This document shows positions 59,162-64,000 of a DNA stretch of 64,000 nt, one piece after another (positions within the stretch are counted from its first letter, which is position 1; each line of letters starts with the position of its first letter). Both the position numbers and the translations under genes were made by a program. This stretch comes from Persicaria tinctoria (Eukaryota; Streptophyta; Magnoliopsida; Caryophyllales; Polygonaceae), in NCBI GenBank assembly GCA_037127255.1, contig JBANSL010000008.1:8241396-8305395 (forward strand), in the 5' to 3' direction. A model generated the notes under the pieces. That model was given only the letters and a program-made list of their open reading frames with translations. It had not been told where the DNA came from and did no database searches.

Positions 59162-60642
59162 ATGGTAAACCCTAGAAGAAGTTCATTTGGAGGCGGTCAG
59201 AGCTCAGATAATCCATTCCAGATACAGTCTCAGTCATACTCTTTCTCCACTCTCTTACCCTTGTTGAAGAAGCCCCATGCGTTCCCACTCCTCCTCTCAA
59301 TTCTCCTCCTCCTCACTTGGGTCTCTCTCAGAATCCAGTACTCTACTCCTCCTAACCTCCTTCCCATCTCTGATGCCCTTAAATGGAGCAAAGAAGATGA
59401 TTTGAGGGCTAATTTGGTCAGATTAATCCCTTCCCATGTCTCCAAAGACAAAAGAGGCTGGCTGCTTAACCCTGTTAATGCCGCCCTTGAAGCCGGAGTT
59501 GCTGGTAAGTGGTAACCTCTCTCTTTCTTTTGAAGATTTGGGGGTTTAATAGTTGTGGGAATCTGAAATGGGTTTGTGTTTTTTGGATTGTTTGATGATA
59601 GGTGGTGCTTTGAATTGTGTTGCTGCTCATGTGGGTGAAATCAGGCCTGGTGGTGTGAGGGGGAATCACAGGCACTCCACTTGTAATGAGACTTTTGTCA
59701 TCTGGGGAGCCAGAACCAAATTTAGGGTATGTGATTTTGTCTCTGAAGCATGTTTTTCTTCCTCAGAGTTTATGGAATTTCTTGTTTTATTGGATACTTC
59801 TCCTATGCTGTCTAGTTCACCTAGTTGATGGCTTTCCTTGTGTTGCTACTCCCAGAAATTTGTGATGTTTGTGTGAATCATAGTCTATGTAGTGCAAGTG
59901 AGGATGTGAAACTTGCAGTTTGAAGTGGTGAGGATCTCATCATTGGCTAGTACACACTGGCTCTTTCCTTTGGCATTTGATCATTCTTGTTCTTCGAGGC
60001 TGCTGTGCTTCAGCTTTTCTTGATTTTAGGCAATGATGCGAGCTAGCTCTTGGCACTGTAAGAGATAGTTTCTTCGATTGTGGGAATTGAATGACAGTAT
60101 AACTATACAAGCTTGTTTAATATGACCACTGAATGGAACTTCTTATAGATTGTTGGTAGTTATTTAACCCTGTTTTTTTTAAAAAATCAAATTATATGAT
60201 TCTTGGGTTTCATCTGGTCACTAGGTATTCATTACCAGATGAACTATACCATGTGCTTATTGTTAAAATAGTGCAAATTAATAATTTGAAGTTTTTGAAA
60301 TGGTATGAGTTTGTTGCTGCATTATAAGTTTCTTGTTTTTTGTTCTTTAAGTAGATCATTGGCTTGTCTGATGTATATCAAGTTACTTGTTGCATTATAA
60401 TGAACAAGTCCCTTGTTGATTCCATTGGATTGCAGCTGGAGAATAGTCAAGTGGTAGACAAGGGTTATGGCGAAGTAACGGTCAATGAAGATGAGATTGC
60501 TATTGCTGCCAGCCCAAGTGGAACAGCGCACGCTTTGGTGAATGTGGATCCAGTAAGAACTACATATTTTATAGGGTGCCAAGATAGCATTATAAATAAT
60601 AATAGCTCAGATACTGTGTATAATGTCTGGAAGGATCTCTAG
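59162..60642 (+). CDS. Membrane-anchored RmlC-like cupin protein
   Basis: 224 residues from exons 59162-59504, 59602-59726, 60436-60642. A Ser/Gln-rich cytoplasmic N-terminus precedes one hydrophobic segment (about residues 41-57, FPLLLSILLLLTWVSL), then a stem, then a cupin core. GGVRGNHRHSTCNETFVIWG holds the metal-binding pattern H137-x-H139...E144 of cupin motif 1. The second motif is not obvious. The C-terminus ends ...NNNSSDTVYNVWKDL. Plant homologues are mostly annotated as RmlC-like cupins of unknown role; Golgi or ER location is plausible. Phases close in frame. The metacaspase gene follows in the same direction at about 1.1 kb, with no link evident. Confidence 0.85.
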
Positions 60643-61727
60643 TTTCTAAGATGCTTCTCTGGGTTCAATTTTATGTGTCTTTGGGAATCTGAATGACTAG
60701 AGATGTAGCTACTCCTTAGCTGACATTTCATGAATTCATTTACAACGCGGCTGGCTGAGATCAATACATTCTTTTGTTTCTTTATGCTTCCTTTACTTGT
60801 GCTCTTTATAGATGTTATGCAGAAGTTGTTCCATCAAGGAAGATTGTGAATGTTTGGAGTAATTGTTTTTAACAAATAGATCATCCTGGATGAAGTAAAT
60901 TATCCCTGACCAAATTCTGTACCACTCCAACTCTTGAATGAACTCGTGCTATATTATAAGGTATCCTGTATGCTTCACCGGTCAATCATTTTTCGTTAGG
61001 ATTGGTTTTAGCTTGCACTTTTTTTTATATTGCTTCAATATAAAAAAACTGGGTTGATGTTGTTGTTAGTATAGGCGTTGGCTTACACATTTAGTTGACG
61101 ATTTCCCTTCATGTTCAATTTAGAAATAGTCTTATTCTGAAATATCATAGGCGAACTTAAACAGTTAAACCTTCACTGGGAATTCCTGATACATATATTC
61201 CCTACCCATACCTTCTTCCCTAAAGTATTCTTTTTTTTTCAATATGTAATATTTAATATTTATATTTATTTATTTTCTTGGTTCATTTCCATTATTGGTT
61301 GGGGGAATGGGAATTCTCCTGCTACTTTTGTATTCTTTCCCCAGAATCCACACTATCATCTGCAATAGTTCAAAGCCAAGGAAGCTAAAAATGAAATTTC
61401 CCCTGAAAAAAGCTTCCTTTCATTTGCATATGACTTGTTTATGGTTATAACTTATAACTTAGAAGTTGTTCTCTTTCAAGTTACAAGATGTCATTTCAAA
61501 GCATTTAGAGCCTCAAGCCTTGAAGTAACTGCAAGAATTAATGTCTATAGATAGAAAGTTTCTTACATAATTCATGCCTTTTTAAATGTGTTAATTAACT
61601 CAGTATGCCGCTTCCTAAGCATGAAACGGTAACAACTGCCCTATAAGAATGAATCACACAACCAGGGAGGATATGCCTTGTGAGTTAGAATTGTCTCTTG
61701 CTCCATTTTGTGCTCATAAACATTGAA
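60643..61727. other. Intergenic, no gene seen
   Basis: Spacer between the cupin and metacaspase genes, including the likely metacaspase promoter. Nothing else recognised. Confidence 0.5.
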
Positions 61728-62770
61728 ATGGGAGGATACATGAAATCAGCTCTCTTGGTGGGGTGTAACTATGCACACACTGAGAATGAACTACACGGAT
61801 GCATCAATGATGTGCTTGCTATGCGAGAGACACTCAAAGAGCGATTTGGGTTTGACCCAGATCGGATTGAGCTCTTGACAGATGCTTCTGACTCAACTGT
61901 CAAGCCAACAGGTGCTAACATCAAGGCAGCTCTGAGCCGGATGATTGAACAGGCTAAGCCCGGGGATGTGCTGTTCTTCCACTACAGCGGGCATGGCACC
62001 AGGATCCCTTGCAAGCACAGGCTCCACCACAAACAGGACGAAGCCATTGTGCCCTGTGACTTCAATCTGATCACCGGTGCGTATCTCATCTACCCTTGTT
62101 CTGTTAATGGAACTGCTCATCTATCTAGTTCCTTAATATGCTTGGTGACTTAACATGAACTGCAGATGTGGATTTTCGGGCATTGGTCAACAAGTTGCCC
62201 CAAGAAGCAACATTCACTTTCCTGTCAGATTCATGCCACAGCGGCGGCCTCATTGACAATGAGAAGGAGCAGATTGGACCACAATCAGCCTCTTCCGACA
62301 GCCTCTCCAACACAGCTCACCACCAATCCAAAAACATCCCATTTGAATCGGTACTTGGGCACCTCTCCTCAGTCAGCGGTATTGACTCTAACGACATTTC
62401 TGCCCACCTTGTCGCCTGCTTCGGAGAAGAGGTCAGCCTGAAATTCCGGCAGTCCAATTCAGAGCTCAACAAAGCTGGGGAGATCCACCCAGACTCGGGG
62501 ATACTGCTGAGCGGTTGCCAGGCTAACGAAACTTCAGCAGATTTGCCAGCCGAGGAAGGGAAAAACTCCAAGGCATGTGGGGCTTTCAGCGACGCAGTGC
62601 AGAGGGTACTGAAGGTAAATAAAGGGCCAGTTAGCAACCGAGAGGTGGTTGTGCAGGCAAGGGCGGTTTTGAAGGATGAAGCCGTAGGGGAACAGCACCC
62701 TTGCTTGTATTGCAGCGACCAGAACGCTGATGCGCCCTTCTTGTGCCACTCGGGTGAGGCTCCCAAATAA
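61728..62770 (+). CDS. Type II metacaspase, MC9-like
   Basis: Cysteine protease cleaving after Arg/Lys, involved in developmental and stress cell death, including xylem clearance. Exons 61728-62076 and 62166-62770 give 317 residues. The p20 domain has the catalytic pair H89 (FFHYSGHGTRIP) and C140 (SDSCHSGGLID). Flanking motifs: LLVGCNYAHTENELHGCINDV, KPTGANIKAAL, QDEAIVPCDFNLITDVDF. The p10 part includes DSGILLSGCQANETSAD, AFSDAVQRVL and HPCLYCSDQNADAPFLC. No N-terminal zinc finger, a type II trait. A linker shorter than in MC4 resembles Arabidopsis MC9. Length matches MC9 (325). The first ATG (61,728) reads MGGYMKSALL; a second ATG at 61,740 would remove four residues. Confidence 0.95.
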
Positions 62771-62929
62771 TTATGATACTGATGGATGTTCCTCAATTGT
62801 GCAATGTGATCTGAATCTTTTACATGGTTTTCTGCTCAACTTCCACCTCTCAGTGGATCATCTATGATGCCATTGTTATGCCGATGAATTATTATGTTCT
62901 TGGTTAACATTTTTATTAATAAGCAATGT

Positions 62930-63100
62930 TAAGAGGTACATCAGGGGTAGCTCCCCAGCAGCAAACCTAAACAAATGGGCGGATCTAAGTACTCTGTGTA
63001 GCTGTTTGTTAGCGTAAAAGACCACTGGGCAAGTGCATCGGCTGCGCTGTTAGCTTGACGACGAACACAGCACACCCTTACAACCCAATTTTCTTATTCG
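62930..63100 (-). pseudogene. RNase H/LINE 3' remnant
   Basis: Minus strand reads WVVRVCCVRRQANSAADALAQW, the end of a plant RVT_3/RNase H domain, then a short tail to a stop. Only the last RNase H helix survives. Lies 160 bp after the metacaspase stop, in its 3' flank. Confidence 0.6.
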
Positions 63101-63184
63101 GTCATCTGGCGGCATTATCTTATGAGGTAGATGTCCGGATGAACTTCAGGACTCCCTTGAATTGGTAAATAAAGAGCGATTATT

Positions 63185-63255
63185 TGGGGTTCGAACCGGG
63201 GACCTTTAAGTACTACTCACAAGTCTTTTTCGGTTGAGCCATTACTCCCCGTCAC
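63185..63255 (-). mobile_element. tRNA-like SINE head
   Basis: Minus strand GACGGGGAGTAATGGCTCAACC... with A-box-like TGGCTCAACCG and B box CGGTTCGAACCCC, spaced like a tRNA promoter. No complete cloverleaf, so probably a SINE 5' region. Confidence 0.5.
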
Positions 63256-64000
63256 ATACAATAGCGGAATCTGTCTCGATGATGAGTCTTGACACTCCTG
63301 CCCACTTAAAAAGTTCCTTTACTTAAAGATAAAATAAAAGAATTAAAATAAATTCAGAAAATGTCAAGAAAGATTGAAAGACTGTCTTAATTTAGACCCA
63401 AAGTTTCATCCCGGAGTCTCCATCGACTTCCTCATTTATCTTGCACTTCTTTGCTTTGTTCGAATTGGACTAGATATTTATGTTTTAGTTTGTTAGTATC
63501 GTGACAATTAGCCTGTCTAACGTTTTCTTCGGCCCCTCAAATCTCAATTTACCCGACACTTGTTTGGCGTATATTTCGAACCTTTAGCTTAATAGATAAA
63601 AATGTGATGAAAATATTTTTTTTATTTCTAATTTAAAGTAAAGTATATTCTATAAATCTATTAGCCAAAAAATATGATTTTATCATATGTTGTTTTCTTA
63701 ATTTGCAAAAATTTGAACCAACAAGCGTTTTCTTTTACATTAATCAAAATCAAATTGGCCAAAACCAAAAGACTCACCTATTCACAAACCACAAAAATAA
63801 AACACTCATAAGCCTTGGAAATCAGAAAATTGACCTTCAAGCCAAGAAAAGATACAAATTCACAGCAGAGATGACTTTGGGCCGTTTCTTGACGTGCCAC
63901 GTCATCCAAAACAAACGTCCGTTTACCCACCGCGGTTTAGGCGGAGATGGGGCCCACCTCGCCAGTGGGCGAATCCGACGGTTCAGATTTCACGACGTCA
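63256..64000. other. Intergenic, possible promoter of an off-window gene
   Basis: No gene recognised. The last ~150 bases become GC-rich (CCGCGGTTTAGGCGG, GCCACGTCATCC). The CACGTC-type motif hints at a promoter, but this is not firm. Confidence 0.3.

Noticed and set aside
62317..62796. 159-codon minus-strand frame over metacaspase exon 2
   Set aside because: Antisense shadow of a clear metacaspase exon.

Overview
This window is nuclear DNA from a flowering plant, most likely a eudicot. The genes have short exons with GT-AG introns, AT-rich intergenic DNA, and plant-specific families (phytochrome kinase substrate, MYB-CC, ABI5/AREB-type bZIP, type II metacaspase). I could not fix the species. 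Three gene islands are separated by transposon-rich DNA. Exon coordinates were worked out by eye from splice sites and protein homology. Every multi-exon model given as complete closes in frame.

Left island (1-25.1 kb): eIF3 subunit H (minus, 3' end off the window); a single-exon phytochrome kinase substrate-like gene (minus); an 85-codon candidate small gene; an ABI5/AREB3-like bZIP gene (plus), with a decayed partial copy of itself about 2 kb upstream; a MYB-CC gene of the PHL type (minus), convergent with the bZIP gene; and L-2-hydroxyglutarate dehydrogenase (minus).

Middle (25.1-56 kb): almost no host genes. It holds a tRNA-derived SINE, a set of diverged duplicated segments, a broken LINE with a hAT-type element inside it, two head-to-head LINE fragments, an RNase H-bearing LINE 3' end, AT-rich tandem arrays, and a run of nested DNA transposons with readable target-site duplications. 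The most notable are a 3.9-kb Mutator-type element that encodes an OTU-like cysteine protease and carries repeated CCGCATA/TATGCGG half-palindromes; a 3.0-kb Mutator-type element holding a hierarchical satellite and a Harbinger-type insertion; and a hAT-like element split by a Pack-MULE that carries a fragment of a PEP-carboxylase-kinase-like gene.

Right island (56-62.8 kb): three plus-strand genes: a kinase-less SERK-like LRR protein, a membrane-anchored cupin protein, and a type II metacaspase close to Arabidopsis MC9.

The host genes are unrelated housekeeping, signalling and metabolic genes; nothing suggests a gene cluster. The novelty lies in the mobile DNA: gene fragments captured by a retroposon (TMK-type LRR kinase) and by a Pack-MULE (PEPC kinase), and the OTU-protease element with its palindromic subterminal repeats.
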